Shown here: one piece after another, positions 35,692 through 44,978 of the stretch
How positions within the stretch are numbered: the first letter of the stretch is position 1
Layout of the letters: every line of letters begins with the position of its first letter
Source: Duffyella gerundensis
GTDB lineage: Bacteria > Pseudomonadota > Gammaproteobacteria > Enterobacterales > Enterobacteriaceae
NCBI RefSeq assembly: GCF_001517405.1
Contig: NZ_LN907827.1
Coordinates: 2,796,587-2,860,586 of the forward strand
DNA length: 64,000 nucleotides
Reading direction: 5' to 3'
Notes under the pieces: model-generated
Databases searched by the model: none
What the model saw: the letters and a program-made list of their open reading frames with translations, nothing else
What the model was told of the DNA's origin: nothing
Program-made: the position numbers and the translations under genes

Positions 35692-37805
35692 CCCTGTCCC
35701 TCATGCTGACCGTAGCGGCGGCGCAGGCGCTGACGCACCATCTCCGCCAGCGTATTCACGACCAGCGTAAAGGCGAGCAGCACCAGCGCACTAAGAAAGA
35801 GGATGCGATAGTGCGCGCTGCCCGCCGCCGCTTCCGGCATCTCAATGGCGATGTTGGCGGAGAGCGCACGCGCGCCGTTGAACAGGCCGTCGGAGGTTTG
35901 CGGCGTATTGCCGGTGGCCATCAGCACAATCATCGTTTCGCCTACCGCACGGCCAAAACCAATCATCAGCGCGGCAAAAATGCCCGCCGATGCGCCCGGC
36001 AACACAATGCGCGTCAGGGTTTGCCATGGTGTCGCGCCAAGTGCCAGCGACCCCTGCCCCAGCGCCGCGGGCACGCTGAACAGCGCATCTTCGGCAAGGG
36101 TGAAAATCAGCGGCACCAGCGCAAACCCCATCGCGACGCCCGCGATGAGCAAGTTGCGCTGTTGATAGCTGTGCTGCAAGCGGCCCACCAGCGAATCACC
36201 CAGCAACTGCTGCTCGACGGCGGGCAGTAGCCAGAGCGTCAGCAGCGTGATCAACAGCAGCCAGGGTAGCAGCAACGCCACTTCACGTCCGGCGGGCTGA
36301 CGCCAGCGACCGGTGAGTTTATTGCAGGCCCAGCCAAACAGCAGAATTGCCGCCGCGAGGATAAACGGCAGCAGCAACACCGCCAGCAGATGATCGGCGA
36401 CCTTCGGCGCCAGCCACAGTCCGGCAATCAGGCCAATCACCACGCTCGGCAGCGCGCCCATCATCTCAATCGCCGGTTTTACCCAGCGTCGCAGCGCCGG
36501 AGACATAAACCAGGCGGTATACATCGCCGCCGCCAGCGCCAGCGGCATGGCAAACAGCAGCGCCAGCAGTGCGGCTTTCAGGGTGCCGCTGACCATCGGC
36601 ACCAGGCTGAACTTCGCCTGATAATCGTCGTTGGCGGCGGTGGATTGCCACACCCAGTCGGGCGCCGGATAATTTTCATACCAGACTTTTTGCCACAGGC
36701 TGCGCCAGCTGACATCCGGCCACGGGTTATCGAGCTGCCATGTTTGCAGCTGGCCAGCGCGTTCGGTCAGCAGCTGATTTCCCTGCGGCGAAATGGCGAT
36801 ATGGTTTGTTCCGGCGGCAAACTGATGAGTGAATATCGGACCTGCCTGCTTGCTGGCAAAAAACTGGAGTTTGCCCTCTGCAGAAAGGGTGGCAAAGGCG
36901 CGGCGATGCACCTCGGCGATCACCTGTCCGCGGCCATCCGCTTCAGCAAACTCACGGCTGCGCGTCAGCTGCGCGCCCTGCGCCTGCATCACAGAGAACC
37001 ACTGGCTGATGCCGTTATCATCAATCACCAGCAGTGAGCGACCGCCGCTGAGCAGACGTAATCCTTTGACCGGCAGCGGCAGCGATAACGTTTGTTGTAG
37101 CGCCGGCTGTTCACCGCGCAGGCTCCACAGCTGAAGTTGACGCCCCAGCGCGGCGTAGAGCTGATGACCATCCGGTGAGATCGCCAGCGACGTCGCGCCG
37201 GAAGAGAGCGTCTGCCAGACCGGCGGCCGATCCGCCTGCAGCTCAGCCACGCTGATCTGCTGTGCGTCAGCCACCGCCAGACGCCAGCGGTTATCTGCCC
37301 GCTGCGCCAGCGCGGCAGTGTCAATATTCTGCGCCGGCAGCGCCAGCGGTGTATCACCCAGCGGAAAACGCCACGCTATATCGGCGACGATCGCAGCCGG
37401 TTGCAGCAGCATAAAACGATGCTGTGGCTGGATCAGCGCCAGAGTTTGGTTGTCGACGCTACTGACCACGCGTTCGGGTGGCTGGCTAAGCTGTAGCGCA
37501 GGCTGCGTCGGCTGACCGTTAAGGCCGATAAAACGCGCCGCACCGCGGGCGTCAATGCGCCAGGCCCATTTATCCTGCAGGCCCAGTGCCAACGTCGGCT
37601 GTGGATCGGTCAGTTCAATCGTCTGTCCGGGTTTGAGGCTGGCGGGGGCAAACAGCGGCACCACCACCACAATCAGCCAGAAAAACAGCAGCAGCATAAC
37701 CAGCAGCACGCCCACGCCGCAGGCCGTCACGGCACGTCGAACCAGACGGTCGATGTTGCGACGACGACGATCGCTGAAATGGACAGGAATACGGTTTTCA
37801 ATCAT
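35688..37805 (-). CDS. pstC: Phosphate ABC transporter permease PstC, long form with propeller-like insert
   Basis: 705 aa (E. coli PstC about 319). TM1 (about 26-50) is followed by a periplasmic region of about 350 residues with repeated WD/propeller-like strands (LAISPDGHQLYAALGRQLQLWSL, IAISPQGNQLLTERAGQLQTWQL). The permease core starts at about 408 (MVSGTLKAALLALLFAMPLALAAAMYTAWFM), with GALPSVVIGLIAGLWLAP and the EAA loop ALGQGSLALGATPWQTLTRIVLP. It is first in pstCAB and divergent from ppk. No pstS (phosphate-binding protein) gene is in the window. A single Pho-box half-site (TTGTCATA at 37859-37866, minus strand) is upstream, without a convincing second half. Confidence 0.88.
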   Translation of the reverse strand: MIENRIPVHFSDRRRRNIDRLVRRAVTACGVGVLLVMLLLFFWLIVVVVPLFAPASLKPGQTIELTDPQPTLALGLQDKWAWRIDARGAARFIGLNGQPTQPALQLSQPPERVVSSVDNQTLALIQPQHRFMLLQPAAIVADIAWRFPLGDTPLALPAQNIDTAALAQRADNRWRLAVADAQQISVAELQADRPPVWQTLSSGATSLAISPDGHQLYAALGRQLQLWSLRGEQPALQQTLSLPLPVKGLRLLSGGRSLLVIDDNGISQWFSVMQAQGAQLTRSREFAEADGRGQVIAEVHRRAFATLSAEGKLQFFASKQAGPIFTHQFAAGTNHIAISPQGNQLLTERAGQLQTWQLDNPWPDVSWRSLWQKVWYENYPAPDWVWQSTAANDDYQAKFSLVPMVSGTLKAALLALLFAMPLALAAAMYTAWFMSPALRRWVKPAIEMMGALPSVVIGLIAGLWLAPKVADHLLAVLLLPFILAAAILLFGWACNKLTGRWRQPAGREVALLLPWLLLITLLTLWLLPAVEQQLLGDSLVGRLQHSYQQRNLLIAGVAMGFALVPLIFTLAEDALFSVPAALGQGSLALGATPWQTLTRIVLPGASAGIFAALMIGFGRAVGETMIVLMATGNTPQTSDGLFNGARALSANIAIEMPEAAAGSAHYRILFLSALVLLAFTLVVNTLAEMVRQRLRRRYGQHEGQG

Positions 37806-37953
37806 GCCTGAAACTGACCCGAAGAGTGGAAAGCGCTATGTTGCCCGTAGCTGCTTGATATGACAACCGTTGCCGTTGGACATTACTGCCATACTCTCGC
37901 CATAATGATCGTGGACACTTTGCCGTGCCCTCATTTTATTGAACGGAGTAACA

Positions 37954-40014
37954 ATGGGTCAGGAAAAGCTGTACATCGAAAAAGAACTAAGCTGGTTGGC
38001 TTTTAACGAACGCGTATTACAGGAAGCCGCCGATAAAATTAACCCTTTGATTGAGCGTATGCGCTTTTTAGGGATTTACTCCAACAATCTTGATGAATTT
38101 TATAAGGTGCGCTTTGCCGATCTGAAGCGGCGCATTTTAATCGGCGAAGAGCAGGGTTCCGCCAGTTCACATCGCCATTTGATCAAAAAAATTCAGCAGC
38201 GCGTGATCAAAGCGGACCTTGAGTTTGACAGCCTGTATAACGATCTGCTGCTGGAGATGGCGCGTAATCAGATCTTCCTGATCAACGAGCGTCAACTTTC
38301 GCCCAATCAGCAGAGCTGGTTGCGCCACTATTTTAAGCACGAACTGCGTCAGCACGTGACGCCCATTCTGGTTAATCGCGAAACCGAACTGACTGAATTC
38401 CTTAAGGACGATTACACCTATCTGGCAGTGGAAATTATCCGCGGCGACGATATTCAGTATGCGCTGCTGGAGATTCCTTCCGATAAGGTGCCGCGCTTTG
38501 TTAACCTGCCTGCGGAATCGCCGCGCCGCCGCAAGCCAATGATTCTGTTGGATAACATCCTGCGTTATTGCCTCGATGATATCTTCAAAGGCTTTTTCGA
38601 TTATGACGCGCTGAACGCCTATTCAATGAAAATGACGCGTGATGCGGAATATGATCTGGTCACCGAAATGGAATCGAGCCTGCTGGAGCTGATGTCATCC
38701 AGCCTGAAGCAGCGCCTGACCGCCGAACCGGTGCGTTTTGTTTACCAGCGCGATATGCCCAACGTGATGGTTGAGATGCTGCGCGAAAAATTCAGCATCT
38801 CCAATTACGATTCGGTGATTCCCGGCGGCCGTTACCACAACTTTAAAGACTTCATCAGCTTCCCCAACGTCGGCAAAAGCAATCTGGTTAACAAGCCGCT
38901 GCCGCAGATTCGCCATATCGGCTTTGATGGCTTCCGTAACGGCTTCGATGCGATCCGTAATCGCGACATCCTGCTCTATTACCCTTATCACACCTTTGAG
39001 CACGTGCTGGAGCTGTTGCGCCAGGCCTCGTTTGATCCCAGCGTACTGGCGATCAAAATCAATATTTATCGCGTAGCGAAGAACTCGCGCATCATCGACG
39101 CGATGATCCACGCGGCCTATAACGGCAAAAAAGTCACCGTGGTGGTAGAGCTGCAGGCGCGTTTTGATGAGGAAGCGAACATTCACTGGGCGAAGCGCCT
39201 GACCGAAGCGGGCGTACACGTCATCTTCTCGGCGCCGGGGCTGAAAATTCACGCCAAGCTGTTTCTGGTATCGCGCCGCGAAGGCGATGAGGTGGTGCGC
39301 TATGCCCATATCGGCACCGGCAACTTTAATGAAAAAACCGCCCGTATCTATACCGACTATTCGCTGTTGACCGCCGATGCGCGTATCACTAACGAAGTCC
39401 GCCGGGTGTTTAACTTTATCGAAAACCCTTATCGGCCGGTGACCTTTGATCATCTGATGGTGTCGCCGCAGAACTCACGTCGCATGCTTTATCAGCTGAT
39501 CGATCAGGAAATTGCCAACGCGCAGAACAAAATCCCGGCTGGCATTACGCTGAAAATTAACAATCTGGTGGACAAGGGATTGGTCGACCGGCTCTACACC
39601 GCATCCAGCGTTGGCGTGAGGGTGAACCTGCTGGTGCGCGGCATGTGTTCGCTGATTCCGGATCTTGAAGGGATCAGCGAAAACATCCGTGTTATCAGTA
39701 TTGTTGACCGCTATCTGGAGCATGACCGTGTCTATATTTTTGAAAACGGCGGCGATAAAAAAGTGTTCCTGTCATCGGCAGACTGGATGACGCGCAACAT
39801 CGATCACCGTATCGAAGTGGCGGTGGCCATCCTTGACCCTGTTCTGAAACAGCGCATACAGGATATTATTGCCATCCTGTTCAGTGATACCGTAAAGGCA
39901 CGCATCGTCGATAAAGAACTGAGTAATCGGCATGTGCAGCGCGGCAACCGCCGTAAAGTGCGCTCACAGTTGGCCATTTACGATTACATCAAAACTCTGG
40001 AACAACCTGAATAG
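37954..40014 (+). CDS. ppk: Polyphosphate kinase 1
   Basis: Builds inorganic polyphosphate from ATP at the inner membrane. 686 aa (E. coli 688). ATG 37954 follows ACGGAGT and gives [25 protein letters not shown], the family N-terminus. A phospholipase-D-like catalytic pair is in the C-terminal half: the phosphorylated His is in [10 protein letters not shown] (about 430), with [15 protein letters not shown] following. The C-terminus [21 protein letters not shown] is conserved. ppx follows after only 5 bases. Confidence 0.97.
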   Translation: MGQEKLYIEKELSWLAFNERVLQEAADKINPLIERMRFLGIYSNNLDEFYKVRFADLKRRILIGEEQGSASSHRHLIKKIQQRVIKADLEFDSLYNDLLLEMARNQIFLINERQLSPNQQSWLRHYFKHELRQHVTPILVNRETELTEFLKDDYTYLAVEIIRGDDIQYALLEIPSDKVPRFVNLPAESPRRRKPMILLDNILRYCLDDIFKGFFDYDALNAYSMKMTRDAEYDLVTEMESSLLELMSSSLKQRLTAEPVRFVYQRDMPNVMVEMLREKFSISNYDSVIPGGRYHNFKDFISFPNVGKSNLVNKPLPQIRHIGFDGFRNGFDAIRNRDILLYYPYHTFEHVLELLRQASFDPSVLAIKINIYRVAKNSRIIDAMIHAAYNGKKVTVVVELQARFDEEANIHWAKRLTEAGVHVIFSAPGLKIHAKLFLVSRREGDEVVRYAHIGTGNFNEKTARIYTDYSLLTADARITNEVRRVFNFIENPYRPVTFDHLMVSPQNSRRMLYQLIDQEIANAQNKIPAGITLKINNLVDKGLVDRLYTASSVGVRVNLLVRGMCSLIPDLEGISENIRVISIVDRYLEHDRVYIFENGGDKKVFLSSADWMTRNIDHRIEVAVAILDPVLKQRIQDIIAILFSDTVKARIVDKELSNRHVQRGNRRKVRSQLAIYDYIKTLEQPE

Positions 40015-40019
40015 ACCCT

Positions 40020-41549
40020 ATGCCAATTTCTCAGAAGAGCACGCCCCGACCACAAGAATTCGCGGCTATCGATCTCGGATCCAACAGTTTCCATATGGTC
40101 ATTGCCCGGGTAGTCGACGGCGCCATGCAGGTGCTGGGTCGCCTGAAGCAGCGGGTGCATCTCGCCGATGGGCTGGGCGCGGATAACGTCCTGAGCGAAG
40201 AGGCGATGGAGCGCGGACTGAGCTGCCTTGCGCTGTTTGCCGAACGATTGCAGGGTTTCAGCGCCGCCAACGTCACTATCGTGGGTACGCATACGCTGCG
40301 CCAGGCGGTCAACGCCGAAGCGTTTTTACAGCGTGCCGCCGACGTAATTCCCTATCCGATCGAGGTGATCTCCGGCCATGAAGAAGCACGCCTGATCTTT
40401 ATGGGCGTTGAGCACACGCAGCCGGAAAAAGGCCGTAAGCTGGTGATCGATATCGGCGGCGGCTCCACCGAACTGGTGATCGGCGAAGATTTTGAGCCAA
40501 AGCTGGTCGAAAGCCGCCGTATGGGCTGCGTCAGTTTCGCGCAGCTCTATTTCCCGCGCGGTGAGATCAGCAAAGAGAATTTCCGTCGTGCCCGCCTTGC
40601 GGCAACGCAAAAGCTTGAAACGCTGGCGTGGCAGTATCGCCTGCTTGGCTGGCAGTATGCGCTTGGCGCCTCCGGCACCATTAAGGCAGCGTGTGAAGTG
40701 CTGCTGGCAATGGGTGAAAAAGACAAACTGATCACCGTGGAACGGCTGCAAATGCTGTATGACGAAGTGATCAAATATAAATCTTTTGATGCGCTAAGCC
40801 TGCCGGGTCTGTCTGAAGAACGCAAAGGGGTGTTTGTGCCCGGTCTGGCGATTCTGTGCGGCGTGTTTGACGCGCTGGCGATTCGCGAGCTGCGACTCTC
40901 TGACGGCGCGCTGCGTGAAGGCGTGCTGTATGAGATGGAAGGCCGTTTTCGTCATCAGGATATTCGCAGCCGCACCGCGCAAAGCCTGGCTAACCACTAC
41001 GCTATTGACAGCGATCAGGCGCGACGCGTGCTGGAAACCACCGAGCAGCTCTATTTGCAGTGGAAAGATCAGAACAGCAAGCTGGCCAATCCACAGCTGG
41101 CAGCGCTGCTGAAATGGGCCGCCATGCTGCACGAAGTGGGGCTGACCATTAACCACAGCGGCCTGCAGCGGCATTCGGCCTATATCCTTCAGCACTCCAA
41201 TATGCCGGGCTTTAACCAGGATCAACAGCTGCTGCTGGCATCGCTGGTACGCTATCATCGCAAAGCGATGAAGCTGGAAGAGATGCCACGCTTTACGCTG
41301 TTTAAGAAGAAGCAGTTTCTGCCGCTGATCTTTCTGCTGCGCCTCGGCACGCTGTTGAATAACCAGCGCCAGGCGACCTCAAAGCCGGAATCGCTGTTGC
41401 TGACCACCGATGATGGACACTGGACGCTGACCTTTCCGGCGGGCTATCTCAGCCAGAATAATCTGGTGCAGCTCGACCTGGAACGTGAGCAGGCGTACTG
41501 GCAGGATGTCACCGGCTGGAAGCTGATGTTGCAGGAAGAAAACGCGTGA
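40020..41549 (+). CDS. ppx: Exopolyphosphatase
   Basis: Processively removes terminal phosphate from long polyphosphate. 509 aa (E. coli 513). It belongs to the actin-like ASKHA fold: phosphate-binding loops [15 protein letters not shown] (about 16-30) and [13 protein letters not shown] (about 144-156). A C-terminal HD-like helical domain ([29 protein letters not shown]) is at about 360-390. It is co-transcribed with ppk. Confidence 0.96.
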   Translation: MPISQKSTPRPQEFAAIDLGSNSFHMVIARVVDGAMQVLGRLKQRVHLADGLGADNVLSEEAMERGLSCLALFAERLQGFSAANVTIVGTHTLRQAVNAEAFLQRAADVIPYPIEVISGHEEARLIFMGVEHTQPEKGRKLVIDIGGGSTELVIGEDFEPKLVESRRMGCVSFAQLYFPRGEISKENFRRARLAATQKLETLAWQYRLLGWQYALGASGTIKAACEVLLAMGEKDKLITVERLQMLYDEVIKYKSFDALSLPGLSEERKGVFVPGLAILCGVFDALAIRELRLSDGALREGVLYEMEGRFRHQDIRSRTAQSLANHYAIDSDQARRVLETTEQLYLQWKDQNSKLANPQLAALLKWAAMLHEVGLTINHSGLQRHSAYILQHSNMPGFNQDQQLLLASLVRYHRKAMKLEEMPRFTLFKKKQFLPLIFLLRLGTLLNNQRQATSKPESLLLTTDDGHWTLTFPAGYLSQNNLVQLDLEREQAYWQDVTGWKLMLQEENA

Positions 41550-41555
41550 TTTAAC

Positions 41556-41577
41556 CGGCGGTGATGCGTCACCGCCG
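41556..41577. terminator. Hairpin after ppx
   Basis: A 9-bp stem CGGCGGTGA/TCACCGCCG with a 4-base loop, 6 bases past the ppx stop and 20 before tehB. No U tract, so probably a processing or partial termination site. Confidence 0.5.
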
Positions 41578-41597
41578 CATGAAAAGATAAGGTCATC

Positions 41598-42200
41598 ATG
41601 CTCAAGACTTACCCCGAACACTATTTTAGCGAGAAATATCAGCTCACCCCGCCCCACTCCGAAGTGATCGCCGCGCTGCCAAAGCTGCGCGTGGGCAAGG
41701 CGCTGGATATTGGTTGTGGTCGCGGCCGTAATACGCTGCTGCTCAACAGCAAAGGCTTCAACGTTACCGCCTGGGATAATAATCCTGACAGCCTGGCGCA
41801 GCTGCGCGCAGTAATTGCCGAAGAACAGCTGCAGGGCATTACGGTGGAAGAGCAGGATCTGAACGCGATACGTTTTAACGGCGCCTATGATTTTGTCTTT
41901 TCCACCGTGGTCATGATGTTTCTGCAGCCTGCCGCAGTACCGCAGCTGATTGCCGATATGCAGGCCAGCACGGTGAAATATGGCTACAACCTGATCGTTG
42001 CAGCCATGGACACCGCTGATTATCCCAGTGCCGATCTCTTCCCGTTTGCCTTCAAATCGGGTGAACTCAGCGACTATTACCGCAACTGGCATATCGAAAA
42101 ATATAACGAGCACGTCGGTGAACTGCACCGGGTAGATGAACACGGCAACCGGCTCAAGCTACGTTTTGCCACCCTGCTGGCGCAAAAAGCTTCTTATTGA
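41598..42200 (+). CDS. tehB: TehB-like SAM-dependent methyltransferase (tellurite resistance)
   Basis: 200 aa (E. coli TehB 197). The SAM-binding motif I ALDIGCGRGRNTLLL is at about 36-50, and the Asp of motif II is in VTAWDNNP. The TehB-specific stretches YDFVFSTVVMMFLQ, YNLIVAAMDTADYPSADLFPFAFK.GEL..YY and VGELHRVDEHGNRLKLRFATLLA are close to E. coli. The enzyme methylates tellurite or other chalcogen oxyanions. In E. coli it pairs with the membrane protein TehA, but no tehA is adjacent here. It has its own AAGG ribosome site and a terminator behind it. Confidence 0.88.
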   Translation: MLKTYPEHYFSEKYQLTPPHSEVIAALPKLRVGKALDIGCGRGRNTLLLNSKGFNVTAWDNNPDSLAQLRAVIAEEQLQGITVEEQDLNAIRFNGAYDFVFSTVVMMFLQPAAVPQLIADMQASTVKYGYNLIVAAMDTADYPSADLFPFAFKSGELSDYYRNWHIEKYNEHVGELHRVDEHGNRLKLRFATLLAQKASY

Positions 42201-42205
42201 TTTTT

Positions 42206-42229
42206 GGCCGCCTCATTGTGCGGGCGGCC
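42206..42229 (+). terminator. Terminator after tehB
   Basis: A 7-8-bp stem GGCCGCC/GGCGGCC with a 10-base loop, just after the tehB stop and followed by CTAAAATTTTT. Confidence 0.6.
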
Positions 42230-42331
42230 GCTAAAATTTTTATCCGTTAGCACGCTCACTTATTGACCTGCTCACCGCGATATGTCTAAATATCTCAGCC
42301 CACTATCGGGTCTTAAACAGGAACACCCTGC

Positions 42332-42517
42332 GTGAACAACGCCCTACCTCTGCGAAGACGTCAGAAAACCAGTACCATGACCCGTATCGTGTTACTGATC
42401 AGCTTTCTTATCCTTTTTGGTCGCCTGATTTTCCTTATCCCTGCCGCCCTTGAGCATTATCAGCAACAGCAAACGCTGCCTGAAACACCTGGTATAACGA
42501 CGCCGCTTAACCAATAA
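42332..42517 (+). CDS. yfgG: Small membrane protein YfgG (DUF2633 family)
   Basis: 61 aa from GTG 42332 (CAGGA upstream at good spacing). It has a basic N-terminus, RRRQKTS, then MTRIVLLISFLILFGRLIFLI, a single transmembrane helix that is nearly the same as in E. coli YfgG, and a short polar tail. E. coli YfgG has been linked to nickel/cobalt resistance; that role is only transferred by homology. Synteny (between ppx and guaA) also agrees, although yfgF is missing. Confidence 0.85.
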   Translation: MNNALPLRRRQKTSTMTRIVLLISFLILFGRLIFLIPAALEHYQQQQTLPETPGITTPLNQ

Positions 42518-42638
42518 CTTATCCCGCACTTTATGTGGTAGCCTTCCGTGTGACTTTTTGGTCAACACGCGGTTTTCTCTGCCTTTTTGCAGCCAGCCGC
42601 TACACTTCGACCTTGCCTCCAGACACAAGGAATGCGTT

Positions 42639-44069
42639 ATGTCTGTTTCCCACGCGCAACAGCTCAGTGAAATTCGTGGCCGTATTCTGACGCTGCTGCT
42701 TAATCAGCACGATTTTGTCGATGCGCTGCTGGACAAGCCCTATGACAAAAAAAGCGGGCAGCAGCAGCAACATGAAAAATATCGTCAGCAGTTGCAGCAA
42801 AGCATCAACCTGCTGCACGCGGCGGATCTCGCCGATATCCTCGAGGCGTTACCGGAAGAGGAGCGTCAGGCACTCTGGCGACTGATCCCGGCTAATCGCC
42901 GCGGCCGCGTGCTGGTCGAAGCGTCAGAAACCGTCTGGGAAAGCCTTACCGAAGAGATGAGCGACAAAGATATCCTGCTGGCAATTGAGCCGCTGGATAT
43001 TGACGATCAGGCTTATCTGGCGCGCTATCTGCCGCGCGATCTCACCGGCCGCCTGCTTACCACCATGGAGCCGTCGCAGCGTGCGCACGTGCTCAACGTG
43101 GTGCATTTTGATCGCGACCGCGTCGGCCGCATCATGGATTTCAACTTTATCACCGTGCGCGCCGATGTGACGCTGGCGACCGTACAGCGCTTTCTGCGGC
43201 AGAAAAAAAGCATTCCTGACGGCACTGATAAACTGTTCGTGACCGATCGCAATAATCAGTTTCTGGGCGAGCTGCCGCTGACTGATATTCTGTTAAATCG
43301 TCCGGAAATGCCGGTTTATGAGGTGATGAACGATCTGCCGACCACCTTTCGTCTCAATGACAAAGCGGAAGATGCCGCGGGCGCCTTTGAACGTTACAAC
43401 CTGATTTCTGCGGCGGTAATTGACGACGCCGGCAAGCTGATTGGTCGTGTGACCATTGAAGATGTGGTGGATTTGGTCAACGAAGAGAGCGAAAGCAACA
43501 TTCGTAAAATGGGCGGGATCAGCCAGGAAGAGGATGTGTTTGCGCCGGTGCGTAAAGCGGTAAAAACGCGCTGGGCGTGGCTGGCGGTGAATCTCTGTAC
43601 CGCCTTTGTCGCCTCGCGGGTGATTGGCATGTTTGAGAGCACCATTTCGCAGCTGGTTGCGCTGGCGGCGCTGATGCCGATTGTTGCCGGTATCGGTGGC
43701 AACACCGGCAATCAGACCATCACCATGATTGTGCGCGCGCTGGCGCTGCGGCAGGTTGAACCAGGCAACTTCTCCTTTCTCATTGTGCGCGAATTAGGCG
43801 TGGCGCTGATCAACGGCATTTTCTGGGGCGGAATTATGGGCGGCGTCACCTGGCTGATGTATGACAACCCGGCGCTGGGCGGCGTGATGATGCTGGCGAT
43901 GGTGCTTAACCTGCTGCTGGCGGCGCTAATGGGCGTGCTGATTCCGCTGCTGATGACCAAATTTGGCCGCGATCCGGCGGTGGGCTCCAGCGTGCTGATC
44001 ACCGCGCTGACCGATACCGGCGGCTTCTTTATTTTTCTCAGCCTCGCCACGCTGTTTCTGCTGCATTAA
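42639..44069 (+). CDS. mgtE: MgtE-family magnesium transporter
   Basis: 476 aa from ATG 42639, which has AAGGAA upstream; an open extension to 42558 is not needed. Layout: N-terminal helical domain (about 20-140, LLHAADLADILEALPEEERQALWRLI), two CBS domains (about 145-270, RIMDFNFITVRADVTLATV... and AAVIDDAGKLIGRVTIEDVVDLV), a plug helix, and five transmembrane helices (about 295-470) with the pore motif PIVAGIGGNTGNQT. It is a Mg2+-gated channel for Mg2+ uptake. E. coli lacks MgtE, so this is an addition relative to that genome. No M-box leader was recognised. Confidence 0.93.
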   Translation: MSVSHAQQLSEIRGRILTLLLNQHDFVDALLDKPYDKKSGQQQQHEKYRQQLQQSINLLHAADLADILEALPEEERQALWRLIPANRRGRVLVEASETVWESLTEEMSDKDILLAIEPLDIDDQAYLARYLPRDLTGRLLTTMEPSQRAHVLNVVHFDRDRVGRIMDFNFITVRADVTLATVQRFLRQKKSIPDGTDKLFVTDRNNQFLGELPLTDILLNRPEMPVYEVMNDLPTTFRLNDKAEDAAGAFERYNLISAAVIDDAGKLIGRVTIEDVVDLVNEESESNIRKMGGISQEEDVFAPVRKAVKTRWAWLAVNLCTAFVASRVIGMFESTISQLVALAALMPIVAGIGGNTGNQTITMIVRALALRQVEPGNFSFLIVRELGVALINGIFWGGIMGGVTWLMYDNPALGGVMMLAMVLNLLLAALMGVLIPLLMTKFGRDPAVGSSVLITALTDTGGFFIFLSLATLFLLH

Positions 44070-44077
44070 TTCTCTGG

Positions 44078-44097
44078 CTGGCTCCGCACGGAGCCAG
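44078..44097. terminator. Hairpin between mgtE and the DUF3750 gene
   Basis: A 9-bp stem CTGGCTCCG/CGGAGCCAG with a 2-base spacer, lying between two convergent genes. U tract weak. Confidence 0.55.
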
Positions 44098-44104
44098 CGC
44101 GACG

Positions 44105-44878
44105 CTACGGCTTATCTTTCTGCAGATTGTCTCCGCCGATGCCGCCAACAAACGGCAAGCGCAGCCGCAACGGCGTAAAGTCGATGCCCATGTTTAATCC
44201 CAGCACGTTCAGTTCAAAGCCCTCTTCCGCGCCAACCGTCACGCCCAGCACACCCAGCAGCGACACCTGCAGACCGCGCCCTGACGGCGGCAGGCCAATC
44301 GGATGCAGCAGTGAGCGATAATCTTTACCCAACGCGTTAGCGGGCAGATCCAGCTTCAGCTCGGGCACTTCACGGCCAATGTGGGCGATAAAGGTGTTGC
44401 TGTTGGGACCCGGCCATGCGCGATAGGTGTTGGGCCACGGATAGGACTGAATCGCCGCCATGATGTGCGGGATCATCGCCTCCGCCTCTGCGCCGCGATG
44501 TTCCACCAGCAGTCGCGGTTTTGCACCATACCAGTAACCATCCGGTTCATTGCTGTTCAGACGGACCTTGTCACCGCTGCCCCAGCTGATGACCTCAAAA
44601 CGACGATAGCGTGTCTCTCCGGCACGTTTGAAGATGATCCACGGATGCACTGCCACCCGGCCTTTCCAGCCGTAGGTCGGCGCCGCATACACCTGCACGA
44701 TCGCTTCCGCCGCGTTCTGCCGCGGGTCAGGCGCCAGTCCAGCAGAATCACGGCGGGCTGACCACCAGCCACCGCCGCTGTTGCCGTCGGCATCGCGATT
44801 CGCCTGCGCCAGGCTGGCACCCAGCGACAGCAGCAAAATGCAAAGAAAAGTGAGCGCACACACTTTGATTGAAAACAT
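44105..44878 (-). CDS. DUF3750 family secreted protein
   Basis: 257 aa with a signal peptide (MFSIKVCALTFLCILLLSLGASLAQA, cleavage about 26). The mature start GGGWWSARRDSAGLAPDP, followed by VYAAPTYGWKGRVAVHPWIIFKRAG and YPWPNTYRAWPGPNSNTFIAHIGREVPEL, is the DUF3750 pattern. Family function is unknown; the NTF.AH.GR motif hints at a cysteine-less hydrolase-like fold, but this is speculation. Probably periplasmic. Convergent with mgtE and upstream of guaA, with about 225 bases from its start to the guaB-guaA region. Confidence 0.75.
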   Translation of the reverse strand: MFSIKVCALTFLCILLLSLGASLAQANRDADGNSGGGWWSARRDSAGLAPDPRQNAAEAIVQVYAAPTYGWKGRVAVHPWIIFKRAGETRYRRFEVISWGSGDKVRLNSNEPDGYWYGAKPRLLVEHRGAEAEAMIPHIMAAIQSYPWPNTYRAWPGPNSNTFIAHIGREVPELKLDLPANALGKDYRSLLHPIGLPPSGRGLQVSLLGVLGVTVGAEEGFELNVLGLNMGIDFTPLRLRLPFVGGIGGDNLQKDKP

Positions 44879-44906
44879 ACAGGGGTCCTGATGGATAAAA
44901 AGAAAA

Positions 44907-44939
44907 ATCGCCAGTTAACCTAACGAGTTAACTGGCGAT
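44907..44939 (-). terminator. Terminator of guaBA
   Basis: A 13-bp perfect inverted repeat (ATCGCCAGTTAAC/GTTAACTGGCGAT, 7-base loop) with an A-rich left flank (U tract for leftward transcription), 40 bases past the guaA stop. Confidence 0.88.
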
Positions 44940-44978
44940 AGCAGCAGGCAGAGCGAATCAGCCCTTACGGGCAGGGAG

